From Paracoccaceae bacterium (lineage in GTDB: Bacteria; Pseudomonadota; Alphaproteobacteria; Rhodobacterales; Rhodobacteraceae), in contig SDAL01000005.1 in assembly GCA_004153385.1 (NCBI GenBank), positions 222,049 through 286,048 on the forward strand: a stretch of DNA of 64,000 nt. Direction: 5' to 3'. Below the pieces are notes generated by a model. It saw only the letters and a list, made by a program, of their open reading frames with translations. It was not told where the DNA came from and made no database searches. Below are positions 17,589 through 26,041 of this stretch, piece by piece. Positions within the stretch are counted from its first letter, which is position 1, and every line of letters starts with the position of its first letter. The position numbers were made by a program, and so were the translations under genes.

Positions 17589-19550
17589 TCAAGAGGGTGT
17601 TTTTCCAAGCGGAGCGCGCAGGTGGTCAAGACGTGACGGGGCCACCGGCACACCGATCCGCGCCCCCTGCATCACCCCGAATTTCATTGCGTGGATCGTG
17701 TCGCGTTGGGCGGTCGTCTCGACGCCTTCGATAATAACGTCCTTGCCAAGAAGTGCACCCAACTCGCCGATCAGCCGCAAAAGACTTTCGGTCTCGCTGT
17801 TGGTGGTCAGGTCACGCACAAAGGTTTTGTCCAGCTTGATCGTATCCACAGGCAAGCCGCGCAAAATCGCGAAAGACGAAACACCGGTGCCGAAATGATC
17901 CAGCGCAATCGACACCCCCAAAGCACGCAGCCGTCCAAGCGCGCATAGAACACTTTTGTTGCCACCGAGGAAGACAGTCTCCGCAATATCCAGCTCCAGC
18001 CGCTCGGGCTTCAATCCGGTGGCGATCAGGATGTTTTGAATGGTGCTGACGATATCGGCGGATTGAAGCTGCATAAACGAGACATTGACGCAGATCTTGA
18101 GCGGTTTTTGCCAGCGCGTTGCCTCGCGGCAGGCCCGCAACAAGATCAGCTTTTCGAATTTCGGTGCAAGGCCCAGTTCCTCGGCAATGGGGATAAAGAC
18201 TTTGGGCGAGATCGGTCCATGATCGGGATGGGTCCAGCGGGTAAACGCCTCCAGCCCCCGCAACTCTCCCGTAACCACATCTTCTTGCGGTTGGTACACG
18301 ACCTCGAAGGCATCCTCGTTGATGGCACGGCGCAGGTCGTTTTGCAGCTCTTTTTCTGAATCCAGCCGCTCTTGCAGCTTTTTTTCGAACATACATACAC
18401 GGTTGGACAGCGAGGCCTTGGCCTGATACAGACTGACATCGGCGTATTTGAACAGCATTCTGGCATCCGAGCACTGCGCGGCACGGGCACTGACCACGCC
18501 GATCGAACATCCGATCTGCACACGCCGCCCGTCAAGCTCGTAGGGCACGGAGAGCGAAGCGACAATGGCCCGTGCCACCGCCAGACTTTCGTCCACCGAC
18601 CGATTGAGCATCAGACAGGCGAACTCGTCCCCGCCCAGCCGGAAAAAGATGTCCGGCCCGTTCTCGAGCGCGCGCAGCCTGTGGCCCACATTCAACAAAA
18701 GCAGATCGCCCAGATCATGACCGAGCGTATCATTCACGTTCTTGAACCGATCCAGATCCAGCAACAGCAAAACAACATCCTGTTCGCCGCCGCCAACCAC
18801 CCTGATGGCCTTTTCAAGCTCGCTCCAGAACAGGGCGCGGTTGGGCAGGTTGGTCAGTGAATCGTAATGTGCAGCATGTTCAAGTTTACGGTTTTTCGAC
18901 CGCAATTCCTCACCCACCGCATTCAGGCTGCGGTGCAGCGCCGCGCTTTCCCTTTGGGATTGCGTCAGCAGCTTGTTTTGCCGCAACAGCAGCATAAACA
19001 GCAAAAGCCAGCACAGAATAAGGAAAACAATGACGATGTTGAGGCTCTTGTGCAGCATCTCCAGCCGCTCGATATTCTTTTCGACCTCTGCGCGCCCTTC
19101 GTGGACCTTTTGCGCCGCGGCATTGATCAACGGTCCAACCAGCGTGTCGAGCCGGTCAAGCACATCGGCGACCATCTGCGGGGTCAGATTGTCGAGATTG
19201 GCATCAAGGTAATTGATTTCCGTCGTCAGATCATCAATAAGCGCGCGCCGCTCGGGGGTGGCATTTACGAAGCGTTTAAGCGATCCACCGGTGAAGGTGA
19301 CCAGACGGCTGATCGCGATATCCAGACGCAGTTCGACATCCGACATCGGCACGGCAATATCGGCCCCCTCATAGCGGGCCAACGTACTTTCCAGCCGCAG
19401 CACCTCGACAACCGTCTGACTGAAGGCGAAGGTATCGTTATAATGTGCAGTCTGGCGTAAAACGCCCTGCCGCAATGTCACCGTGAACGACAGATAAACT
19501 GTCGCAGCGATAAAAACGACAATCAGAACAGATAAAACACGTGATAACAT
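17589..19550 (-). CDS. Membrane GGDEF-EAL protein, DcpA-like, intact GGDEF and altered EAL
   Basis: The 653-residue protein has two membrane helices (about 5-27 and 171-191) around a helical periplasmic sensor domain, then GGDEF (about 225-390) and EAL (about 405-640). The cyclase signature RLGGDEF is intact and is preceded by DLDRFKNVND. The EAL domain departs from consensus: EAF replaces EAL, and the metal-binding pair reads DHFGTG where DDFGTG is expected; EGVE is kept. I infer a diguanylate cyclase with weak or absent phosphodiesterase activity. It starts four bases after a periplasmic SUOX-like protein gene. That arrangement matches the pterin-responsive PruR-DcpA system known from Agrobacterium, where the periplasmic partner sets the balance of the two activities. 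Confidence 0.88.
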   Translation of the reverse strand: MLSRVLSVLIVVFIAATVYLSFTVTLRQGVLRQTAHYNDTFAFSQTVVEVLRLESTLARYEGADIAVPMSDVELRLDIAISRLVTFTGGSLKRFVNATPERRALIDDLTTEINYLDANLDNLTPQMVADVLDRLDTLVGPLINAAAQKVHEGRAEVEKNIERLEMLHKSLNIVIVFLILCWLLLFMLLLRQNKLLTQSQRESAALHRSLNAVGEELRSKNRKLEHAAHYDSLTNLPNRALFWSELEKAIRVVGGGEQDVVLLLLDLDRFKNVNDTLGHDLGDLLLLNVGHRLRALENGPDIFFRLGGDEFACLMLNRSVDESLAVARAIVASLSVPYELDGRRVQIGCSIGVVSARAAQCSDARMLFKYADVSLYQAKASLSNRVCMFEKKLQERLDSEKELQNDLRRAINEDAFEVVYQPQEDVVTGELRGLEAFTRWTHPDHGPISPKVFIPIAEELGLAPKFEKLILLRACREATRWQKPLKICVNVSFMQLQSADIVSTIQNILIATGLKPERLELDIAETVFLGGNKSVLCALGRLRALGVSIALDHFGTGVSSFAILRGLPVDTIKLDKTFVRDLTTNSETESLLRLIGELGALLGKDVIIEGVETTAQRDTIHAMKFGVMQGARIGVPVAPSRLDHLRAPLGKTPS

Positions 19551-19554
19551 ACAG

Positions 19555-20097
19555 TTATTCTACGATCACATGCGCGACCTGCCAGGCCGAGCGGCCATAA
19601 TAGGTCTGGCTTTGAAGCGCGATATCGCTGTCGTAGGGATATACGATAAAAATCGGGCCTCTTTCCCGGATACCGATCGGCTTGCCGTTAATGGCACTCG
19701 CAAAGATGACACCCGTTGTTTCGACATCCTGCATCGGTACCTCCGAGACATAATCGTTCAGGGCAACCACCCGTAACGCTTTCCCTTTCGCTCCGACAAA
19801 ATCCATAACGGTCTTGATCGGCACGCCTTCAAACGTCATCACATCGTCATACCACGGCGTGGCGGTCTTGAAAGATACGCGGTCCATAGCATCCAGCATC
19901 TCGCGATCAAACTGGGCGGTATCCCCCACATTCGTGGCCGTAATTTTACCAGATATGGTCAGAATGACATCCCCCGTAGGCGGCGCAAATGTCTTTGTTT
20001 GCGCCTGAAGACCGTTGGCTTGTGCAACAAAAAGCCCGCAAACTGTAAAAAATATCTGTAATTTCTTAATAAATGACAGGGGCATCATCAATGGCAC
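19555..20097 (-). CDS. Periplasmic molybdopterin-fold (SUOX-like) protein, PruR-like
   Basis: The 180-residue protein has an N-terminal signal peptide; several close ATG codons make its exact start uncertain. The mature part has DVILTISGKI near the start, WYDDVMTFEGVPIKTVMDFVGA in the middle (read here in outline), and the PIFIVYPYDSD and RSAWQVAHVIVE end. This pattern is that of the oxidoreductase molybdopterin-binding fold in a minimal form. No cofactor-coordinating cysteine is evident, so it is more likely a ligand-binding sensor than an oxidoreductase. It is co-transcribed with the GGDEF-EAL protein four bases downstream. PruR of Agrobacterium has this fold, binds pterins and controls DcpA; I infer the same role here. 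Confidence 0.7.
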   Translation of the reverse strand: MPLMMPLSFIKKLQIFFTVCGLFVAQANGLQAQTKTFAPPTGDVILTISGKITATNVGDTAQFDREMLDAMDRVSFKTATPWYDDVMTFEGVPIKTVMDFVGAKGKALRVVALNDYVSEVPMQDVETTGVIFASAINGKPIGIRERGPIFIVYPYDSDIALQSQTYYGRSAWQVAHVIVE

Positions 20098-20310
20098 CTC
20101 GAATTCATCCGCTCAAATCTTTGAATGCATGGTAACAGATCATTTGTCATCTCACTATTTTTTCTACGGCATAGATGTAAAAGGACATGTTTTAGAAACA
20201 TCAGTTCCGCCTCCCCCCACAATTTTCGCCAAACTGTTCTAAAAAATTGGAAAAATACAGTTTCATTGCGAACGTACAGCACGCACACGCTCGAATGCGC
20301 GGCACCAGTC

Positions 20311-21006
20311 TTATCGGGCCACGGTTGCGGCATGCATGGCAGTGAAGATCGTCTCAAGGTGATCACGCATGCCCTCGAGCGCGGTTTGGGCATCATGTTG
20401 GGCGATTGCGTCAAGGATGGTCTGGTGCTGGCACGTATGGGGGCCTGAAAACTCCGCCACACCCAGCCTGCGATAGGTCCGCTCCCATTCGCGCAGCCAT
20501 GCCGCCTGACGCCTGACGCCCGCCAGATAATCCAGAAGCCCCAGCAGGATCGGGTTTCCGGTCACCTCGGCAATACCGCGATGGAATGCGGCATCGATCT
20601 GCTCGCATTCGGACCGGCTTCGGGCGTGGCGGCCGCGCGCTACCAGCCGTTCCAAGGCGGCCACTTGGGGGGCGGTGGCCACATGGGCGGCTTGGGCGGC
20701 GACCGCAGGCTCGATCAGGGCGCGGGCCTGCATCAGTTGCAAAGGCGAGGCCCCTTGCACCAAGATCGCCTCCCTGACGGGGTGCCCGAACGGGCGCGGG
20801 CCATAAAATGTGCCCTGCCCGACATGGCGCCACAGATCGCCGGCCCGTTCCATCTCGGCCAGTGCTTTGCGCAATGTATCACGGCTGCACCCCAACTGCC
20901 GCGCCAGATCACGCTCGGGCGGCAGTCTGTCGCCAGTGGCAATCCCGCGCGCGCCCAGATCACGGTGCAAGGCCTGCAATATCTCTTGCGTACGTGTGGA
21001 TGGCAT
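20311..21006 (-). CDS. GntR-family (FadR subfamily) transcriptional regulator
   Basis: The ATG at 21006 is preceded by AGGAG and gives 231 residues; the extension to 21060 has no such signal. Residues about 5-70 form a winged helix-turn-helix of GntR type, with LPPERDLARQLGCSRDTLRKALAEM in outline and the wing GQGTFYG. Residues about 85-225 are an all-helical FCD ligand domain with the expected acidic and histidine residues (AFHRGIAE, HQTILDAI, HLETIF). The gene is divergent from the TauE/SafE permease, with a palindrome between them that suits a FadR-type operator, so it probably controls both itself and the permease. The ligand is likely a small organic acid. Confidence 0.88.
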   Translation of the reverse strand: MPSTRTQEILQALHRDLGARGIATGDRLPPERDLARQLGCSRDTLRKALAEMERAGDLWRHVGQGTFYGPRPFGHPVREAILVQGASPLQLMQARALIEPAVAAQAAHVATAPQVAALERLVARGRHARSRSECEQIDAAFHRGIAEVTGNPILLGLLDYLAGVRRQAAWLREWERTYRRLGVAEFSGPHTCQHQTILDAIAQHDAQTALEGMRDHLETIFTAMHAATVAR

Positions 21007-21016
21007 GGTGTCTCCT

Positions 21017-21043
21017 ATGGTCCAGACCAATTTGCAGACCAAT
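21017..21043. promoter_or_regulatory. Probable GntR operator in the divergent promoter
   Basis: The palindrome ATGGTCCAGACCAAT (21017-21031) matches the TGGTC/GACCA half-site pattern bound by FadR-type GntR regulators. A further half-site, GCAGACCAAT, follows at 21034-21043. The site lies just upstream of the regulator's own start and about 100 bases upstream of the divergent permease gene. Confidence 0.55.
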
Positions 21044-21090
21044 CGCACGCCATGTAACACACGCCTACTTCAGGCGCGCCTCTTTTCGTT

Positions 21091-21125
21091 CCTGTCTTAT
21101 GGGGCCTGTCTTATGGGGCCTGTCT
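21091..21125. repeat. 14-bp tandem repeat in the permease leader
   Basis: The unit CCTGTCTTATGGGG occurs twice head to tail (21091-21104 and 21105-21118), followed by a third partial copy, immediately upstream of the Shine-Dalgarno sequence of the TauE/SafE gene. It could be a simple slippage duplication. Confidence 0.7.
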
Positions 21126-21143
21126 CTTGAGGAGAGAAAGATC

Positions 21144-21899
21144 ATGCAGACCACGATCGTGCTGGCGTTGGCGGGGCTTGGCGCAGGCGCGCTTAATGCC
21201 ATTGCGGGGGGCGGCACTTTTTTATCTTTTCCAGCCCTGATCTGGGCCGGTGTGCCGCCGATCATGGCCAATGCAACCGCGACATTTGCGGCCCTTCCGG
21301 GCTATGTGGGTAGTGTCTGGGCCTACCGAGGCGATATCGAGGCCGGCGGCACACCGTCGCTTGTGCGGGTGCTTGCGTCGGGCTGCGCGGGCGGGCTGTT
21401 TGGTGCAGGATTACTCCTTGTTACACCGGAGGAATTGTTTGCCGGCGTTATCCCGTGGCTGCTGCTGGTCGCGACCGTGGCCTTTGCCGCAGGTCCTGCG
21501 TTTGTGCGCCATATGACGCGCTCGGGGCGCAGCCTGTCACAAGCCGCCGCTTTGGGGCTGGTGTTTGGCGTGTCCGTCTATGGGGGCTATTTCAACGGCG
21601 GTCTGGGCATCATCCTGCTGGCGGCCTTCGGGATCATGGGTATGACGGACCTGCACCGGATGAACGGGTTGAAAAACCTGATGTCGGTGGTTCTCTCGCT
21701 GGTGTCCGTGATCACCTACACTGCGGCGGGACTGATCGACTGGCACGGGCTGGTGATCGTGGGGGTGTTTTGCGCCATCGGCGGCTATATCGGCGCGGCT
21801 CTGGCGCGACGCATCCGCAATATGGCCCTGCTGCGCGGTTTCATCGTCGCCATAGGGGCGGTCCTGACAATTGTATTTTTCACTCAATCCATCGGTTGA
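21144..21899 (+). CDS. TauE/SafE family sulfite or organosulfonate permease
   Basis: The 251-residue protein starts at an ATG preceded by GAGGAG. It has about eight membrane helices in two homologous halves. The first half contains the glycine-rich motif LNAIAGGGTFLSFPAL, and the second half the counterpart GGYFNGGLGIILLAAFG, both typical of the family. Members move sulfite, sulfoacetate, taurine products or other small anions across the inner membrane. It is divergent from a GntR regulator and followed 55 bases later by an HPP-family gene on the same strand, so the three genes may form one regulated unit. Substrate unknown. Confidence 0.9.
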   Translation: MQTTIVLALAGLGAGALNAIAGGGTFLSFPALIWAGVPPIMANATATFAALPGYVGSVWAYRGDIEAGGTPSLVRVLASGCAGGLFGAGLLLVTPEELFAGVIPWLLLVATVAFAAGPAFVRHMTRSGRSLSQAAALGLVFGVSVYGGYFNGGLGIILLAAFGIMGMTDLHRMNGLKNLMSVVLSLVSVITYTAAGLIDWHGLVIVGVFCAIGGYIGAALARRIRNMALLRGFIVAIGAVLTIVFFTQSIG

Positions 21900-21954
21900 A
21901 ACTTTCCGCTTATGCTGAAATTTTGCGCCGATATTGGCCGGGGAGCGGTGTCAC

Positions 21955-23100
21955 ATGCTTGGTTTGAAATCTTTGGGGCCAGCGGTGGCACGTGTCCCCG
22001 CGACCGAGGCCCTGCGTGCAGGCATCGGGGCATTTCTGGGCCTGGGGCTAACGGGGCTGGTCCTGCTGTCACCAGATATCGATTTCGTGCTGGGTCTTTA
22101 TCTGGTGGCACCGTTCGGGGCGACATCGGTACTGCTGTTTGCCGTGCCCAACAGCCCCTTGGCCCAGCCGTGGTCGGCGATTGTCGGCAACACCGTCGCG
22201 GCCCTCGTGGGGGTGGGTGTGTGTCTGACGATCAGCGATCCGGGCTTGCGCATCGCGCTGGCCGTTGGCCTTGCGATCACGGCCATGATCTTGTGCCGCG
22301 CCGTTCATCCACCCGCAGGCGCGGTGGCCATGACCGCCGCCATGAACCCCGAGGCCATTGCGCATCTGGGCGTCTGGTTTGCGCTGGCCCCGATTGCCTT
22401 GGGCACAACCGCTCTTGTGGTGCTGGCCACGCTTTATGCGCGGCTGACCGGACGCCATTATCCGTTCCGCCAGTTCGACGACCCCAGCAAACATGACACC
22501 CAAGACCGCAACCCCACAGAGCGTCTGGGCCTGTCCCAAGGCGCGTTGACCGAAATCCTCGAACGCTACAGCCAGTCGTTCAATCTGGGCGTCGAAGATC
22601 TGGCGCGATTGATCGGCGCCGCAGAGCTGCAGGCCGCCGCCCAAAGCGCGGGCCCGTTAACCACCCAAGAGATCATGTCGCACAATCTGGTAACGGTAGG
22701 CCCCGATGCGACACTGGATGAAATCGCCGCCTTGTTCCAGCACCACAGATTTACCGCCCTGCCCGTAACAGGCCCTGATGCGCAATATCTCGGGGTTATC
22801 TTCCAGATCGATCTGATCAGCCAGCGCGCAAATACGCATAGCGCCCGCGATCAAAAAACGTTGGTCACGCTCAAAAGGCGGGTCGCGGACATAGGACGCG
22901 CGCGCATTGTTGCGCAAGACATCATGAACACCACAGGGCCCCGCGCTGGCAAAGACACCCCCATCAGCGCACTGCTGCCCCTGATGGCGGATGGACAGAC
23001 AGATGCGCTACCGGTGATTGACGGCACACAACTCGTCGGGCTGGTCACCAGAACCGACCTGATCGCCGCTCTGGCCCGAACCGCCATTCGCCACAAGTGA
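21955..23100 (+). CDS. HPP-family membrane protein with two CBS domains
   Basis: I start it at the ATG at 21955 with GGGAG upstream; an in-frame TTG at 21934 would add seven residues. The N-terminal part (about residues 20-170) has four to five membrane helices and the family motif CRAVHPPAGA. The C-terminal part holds two CBS motifs (about 235-295 and 320-378) with TVGPDATLDEIAALF and LPVIDGTQLVGLVTRTDLI in outline; CBS pairs bind adenosine nucleotides. HPP proteins are thought to be transporters or channels (one plant-type member carries nitrite). The gene follows the TauE/SafE permease closely and is probably co-transcribed. Confidence 0.88.
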   Translation: MLGLKSLGPAVARVPATEALRAGIGAFLGLGLTGLVLLSPDIDFVLGLYLVAPFGATSVLLFAVPNSPLAQPWSAIVGNTVAALVGVGVCLTISDPGLRIALAVGLAITAMILCRAVHPPAGAVAMTAAMNPEAIAHLGVWFALAPIALGTTALVVLATLYARLTGRHYPFRQFDDPSKHDTQDRNPTERLGLSQGALTEILERYSQSFNLGVEDLARLIGAAELQAAAQSAGPLTTQEIMSHNLVTVGPDATLDEIAALFQHHRFTALPVTGPDAQYLGVIFQIDLISQRANTHSARDQKTLVTLKRRVADIGRARIVAQDIMNTTGPRAGKDTPISALLPLMADGQTDALPVIDGTQLVGLVTRTDLIAALARTAIRHK

Positions 23101-23336
23101 GCAATGCACCGCCGCCCGATACTGTTTGAACCAAATATACGCATGCGTGGACGGCAGGCACATGAAAAGCTATAACTAATTTCAATATGTAAACGTTCGC
23201 GTCTGGAATGGGCGCATTGAGCGCCGCGATGACAAACCCAGTAGAAGGTACGGGATGACGCCGATAGCCTCGTCCTGTAGTAAAGAATGAAGATCCTGTT
23301 TATACAGGCCTGTAGCAAAGATAATCCGGTGATCTA

Positions 23337-24053
23337 TTGACTAAAACCAACACGTACATCTTGGGTAGCTGCGCCACGCGCGATGCTTTCGAATTTGACT
23401 TCGCCGAACCGTTCGTAATCTCAGATTACACCGCCAGAACAAGCTTGGCCTCATTGGCATGCGAGCCTATGTCCATCACCTCTATTGTCGAGAAAATACA
23501 GTCGACTTTTCAAAAGCGTATGGTGACGCGGGATATGGCAAAATCTTTCTGGGGATTGTTGAAAACCTATGAAGACGGCATCTTGCTCATTGATCTGGTC
23601 GATGACCGTTTCAGGCTGAATATATTTGACGGTGGTGGTGCCCATACCGTATCGGCAGAATATTCCAAAGTGGCCAAACCACCGCTGGACGGGCTGGAAC
23701 GCACATTGAACAATCACTCGATAGAATATCAGGCTTTATGGCAAAGGGGGCTTGGCCGGCTTGCGCGCCAGATTACTGCCCATGGCGGGCTACAGGTCTT
23801 TGTAAATTGCGTGTATTTCGTCTCCACACCCGAACAAACCGAAGCAGAGGCCGAAAACATTCGCAAGATGAACGCCTATCTAGCCAAGGCTTATAGCAAA
23901 CTGGAAACCGCCTTCGGGACGCAGGCGATGATCCGCTACCCCGAGGCCCTGCTCGCCTCCGATCCAGATCATAAATGGGGGGTCGCCCCGTTCCACTATA
24001 AAAAAGACACCTACGCATTTTTCATCCAGCAGGTGAAAGAGCGACTGTCATAG
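23337..24053 (+). CDS. DUF6270-like protein of glycan clusters
   Basis: The 238-residue protein begins at a TTG (MTKTNTYILGSCATRDAF in outline); no ATG gives the conserved N-terminus. The motif LGSCATRDAF near the start, the central DLVDDRF and the C-terminal HYKKDTYAFF resemble the DUF6270 family found in capsule and exopolysaccharide loci. GSC-type starts recall the nucleophile loop of SGNH hydrolases, so an acyl-ester role is possible, but no catalytic activity is established. It opens the plus-strand glycan cluster. No strong Shine-Dalgarno sequence is visible. Confidence 0.6.
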   Translation: MTKTNTYILGSCATRDAFEFDFAEPFVISDYTARTSLASLACEPMSITSIVEKIQSTFQKRMVTRDMAKSFWGLLKTYEDGILLIDLVDDRFRLNIFDGGGAHTVSAEYSKVAKPPLDGLERTLNNHSIEYQALWQRGLGRLARQITAHGGLQVFVNCVYFVSTPEQTEAEAENIRKMNAYLAKAYSKLETAFGTQAMIRYPEALLASDPDHKWGVAPFHYKKDTYAFFIQQVKERLS

Positions 24054-24324
24054 AATAGTTTGCGCAAAGGGCCAGCAGGCAGGACGGCGGCTTTGCTGCC
24101 GGTGCAGCACCATCCAGACCGCCATCCTTTTCAGCCTTTAGCCAGTGTAGCGCCCGGTCAAACTGGAAAAATGACCTGTCCATAACCGCCCCTGCCACTG
24201 TCCGTGAGTTAAAAAACGAACATCTCCTGATACTTAACTTGGCCATTGGACGGTGATCGATTGAGTTGACACTATGGTCGGACAAGATGCTATATGGGTC
24301 AAATTGCAATAGATGGCCCTCGTA

Positions 24325-24870
24325 ATGACGCATAATCTTCTCCTCGGGCCCGACGCCCAGATCCGACAGTCCCTGCAGGCGTTGCGGGCGTTCCAAGGCA
24401 ACGGACAAATCGCCGCGCCGCGGACAGACCTGCACGCAGGGATTTTTGTGAACACAGACCCCGAGGCCGCCGTGGCAGGGCGCTATATCGCGCGCCGTGA
24501 CGGGTTGATTTCGCTTTCGATGCAGGCCACATCCGGCACCCAGGCCCGCTGGCAAGCCTTGCACATCCCCATGGGGCCCGCGCTTCTTGGCAAGGAACTG
24601 GCCACGATCGGCACCGTCATCCGTGCGCGCGCCGATACGCCAAACAGCATCCAGCTGTGCGTCCGCTCGGGCCAGAACGAAGGTTTTGTCGATACGTTTT
24701 TCAGCAAATCCCTTCAGGTGACAGCCGAAGAAACCACGCATCTTGATATCATAGAGCTCAACACCACACCTGCGCTTCCCCGCGAGGCTGCATGGCGCGA
24801 CATGATCATGTTCTTCCCCGCAGGCGCGGTGGATATCGACATTCTGGATATGCGGTTCTTTATCGTGTGA
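24325..24870 (+). CDS. Small uncharacterised protein A, paralogue of the protein at 29278
   Basis: I do not recognise this 181-residue protein. It has no signal peptide or membrane segment and reads as an all-beta protein. It aligns along its whole length with the 178-residue protein at 29278-29814: shared blocks are LGPDA near the start, GVF/GIF with DP(D/E)A, RWQAL, FVDT, LPR-x-W and a final DI-D-R-F-(I/L). The alignment favours the ATG at 24325 over the one at 24313. Both paralogues sit immediately upstream of glycan genes (an SGNH hydrolase here, two glycosyltransferases there). A carbohydrate-binding or assembly role is conceivable but is inference from context only. Confidence 0.75.
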   Translation: MTHNLLLGPDAQIRQSLQALRAFQGNGQIAAPRTDLHAGIFVNTDPEAAVAGRYIARRDGLISLSMQATSGTQARWQALHIPMGPALLGKELATIGTVIRARADTPNSIQLCVRSGQNEGFVDTFFSKSLQVTAEETTHLDIIELNTTPALPREAAWRDMIMFFPAGAVDIDILDMRFFIV

Positions 24871-24972
24871 TCAACAGCTTGGTCCCGCCAGGTGTCGTGG
24901 AACGAAACACTGGCATATCTGTCGCGCTTGCCGTGAATAGTTTTTAAAAAACCGACAAACTCAGGTACCGTC

Positions 24973-26037
24973 TTGGAAAATATAAAAATAACAATTCTCG
25001 GTGGATCCAATTCAGTGATCGGTGCCGGATACACTGCCCGGCTTGTAAAAATCTTTAAAGATAACGGAGTTCCCTGCGAGATCCAAAATCTTGCGATCGG
25101 TGCAAACTCTGTGACACACGGGCTTTCAATTGCCAAGCGCACTGATCTGTCCGAAACAAATGTATTACTGATAGAATATACTATAAACGACTTTACAATA
25201 TACCACAATTACAGCCCAGATGCCTGGCTAGATAGCTACGAAGGTCTGGTTCTTTATGTAAAAGAAAACTACCCGAATGCGACGATCATGCCCGTTATAC
25301 TCGGGCGACGTGACAAAACATTCTTCAGAACGCAAAATAAAATGCGTGAGAGTATTTTAGAAATGGGTAGAGTGCATAACCTTCCCGTCGTCGACTTCGA
25401 TAGGATAATGCACGAGGAGCAAGGAGAAAAGGCTCTTTCCGATATCTACAATGATGGTGCGCATTACAAAACAAATACACCTGTCGGCTACCTTGCATCA
25501 CTTATCGTGAATAAAATAATTTTATCCACTCTACGACCGAAATCTATATATGCACCGGAAGCAAAAGTCTCAAGCAATCCTCTAAACAAAACAAGCATAA
25601 TAGATATTCGGGAAATAGAACAAAATTTACATGCGAAAAGAACTTTTAAAAATTCAAAACACAACATCGAGACTGTTGTATTGAAAGAAGGCGAAAGCTT
25701 AGATCTGGACACGCACAAAAATGCTGTGTGTATTGAATATATATCAGCACCCAACAGCTGCGACATGATTGTCGAAAACTCTGCAGGCACGCGCATGCGA
25801 ACCCACACGCGGCACGCGCGGGTAGAAGCAGATGGCAAGTTCAAGTTTCTCATCAAAAGCTTTGTGCTTTTGAAAGATGACTGGATCGCGGAAGACAACA
25901 ATATATTGAAGATCACAGCCATGAGATCGGAAGCCGCAGAGAGAGAAAACTGCACTCTAATCCCAGGCTATAACCTTATCCCAAACAAAGACAGTGCCCC
26001 GCAGGAATTGTATCTAACTGTAGTAATGACGGATTGA
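24973..26037 (+). CDS. SGNH/GDSL-family hydrolase with C-terminal beta domain
   Basis: The 354-residue protein starts at a TTG at 24973 (MENIKITILGGSNS in outline). The SGNH blocks are visible: GGSNS with the nucleophile serine, the glycine in IGANSV, NDF as block III, and DGAHY with the catalytic Asp and His near residue 160. The last 130 residues look like a separate beta-rich domain. Such enzymes remove or transfer acetyl groups on polysaccharides. It has no signal peptide and so would act in the cytoplasm. The gene is clearly more AT-rich than the flanking glycosyltransferases, suggesting separate acquisition, and its stop lies four bases from the stop of the convergent hydrolase gene. 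Confidence 0.8.
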   Translation: MENIKITILGGSNSVIGAGYTARLVKIFKDNGVPCEIQNLAIGANSVTHGLSIAKRTDLSETNVLLIEYTINDFTIYHNYSPDAWLDSYEGLVLYVKENYPNATIMPVILGRRDKTFFRTQNKMRESILEMGRVHNLPVVDFDRIMHEEQGEKALSDIYNDGAHYKTNTPVGYLASLIVNKIILSTLRPKSIYAPEAKVSSNPLNKTSIIDIREIEQNLHAKRTFKNSKHNIETVVLKEGESLDLDTHKNAVCIEYISAPNSCDMIVENSAGTRMRTHTRHARVEADGKFKFLIKSFVLLKDDWIAEDNNILKITAMRSEAAERENCTLIPGYNLIPNKDSAPQELYLTVVMTD

Positions 26038-26041
26038 AGCG

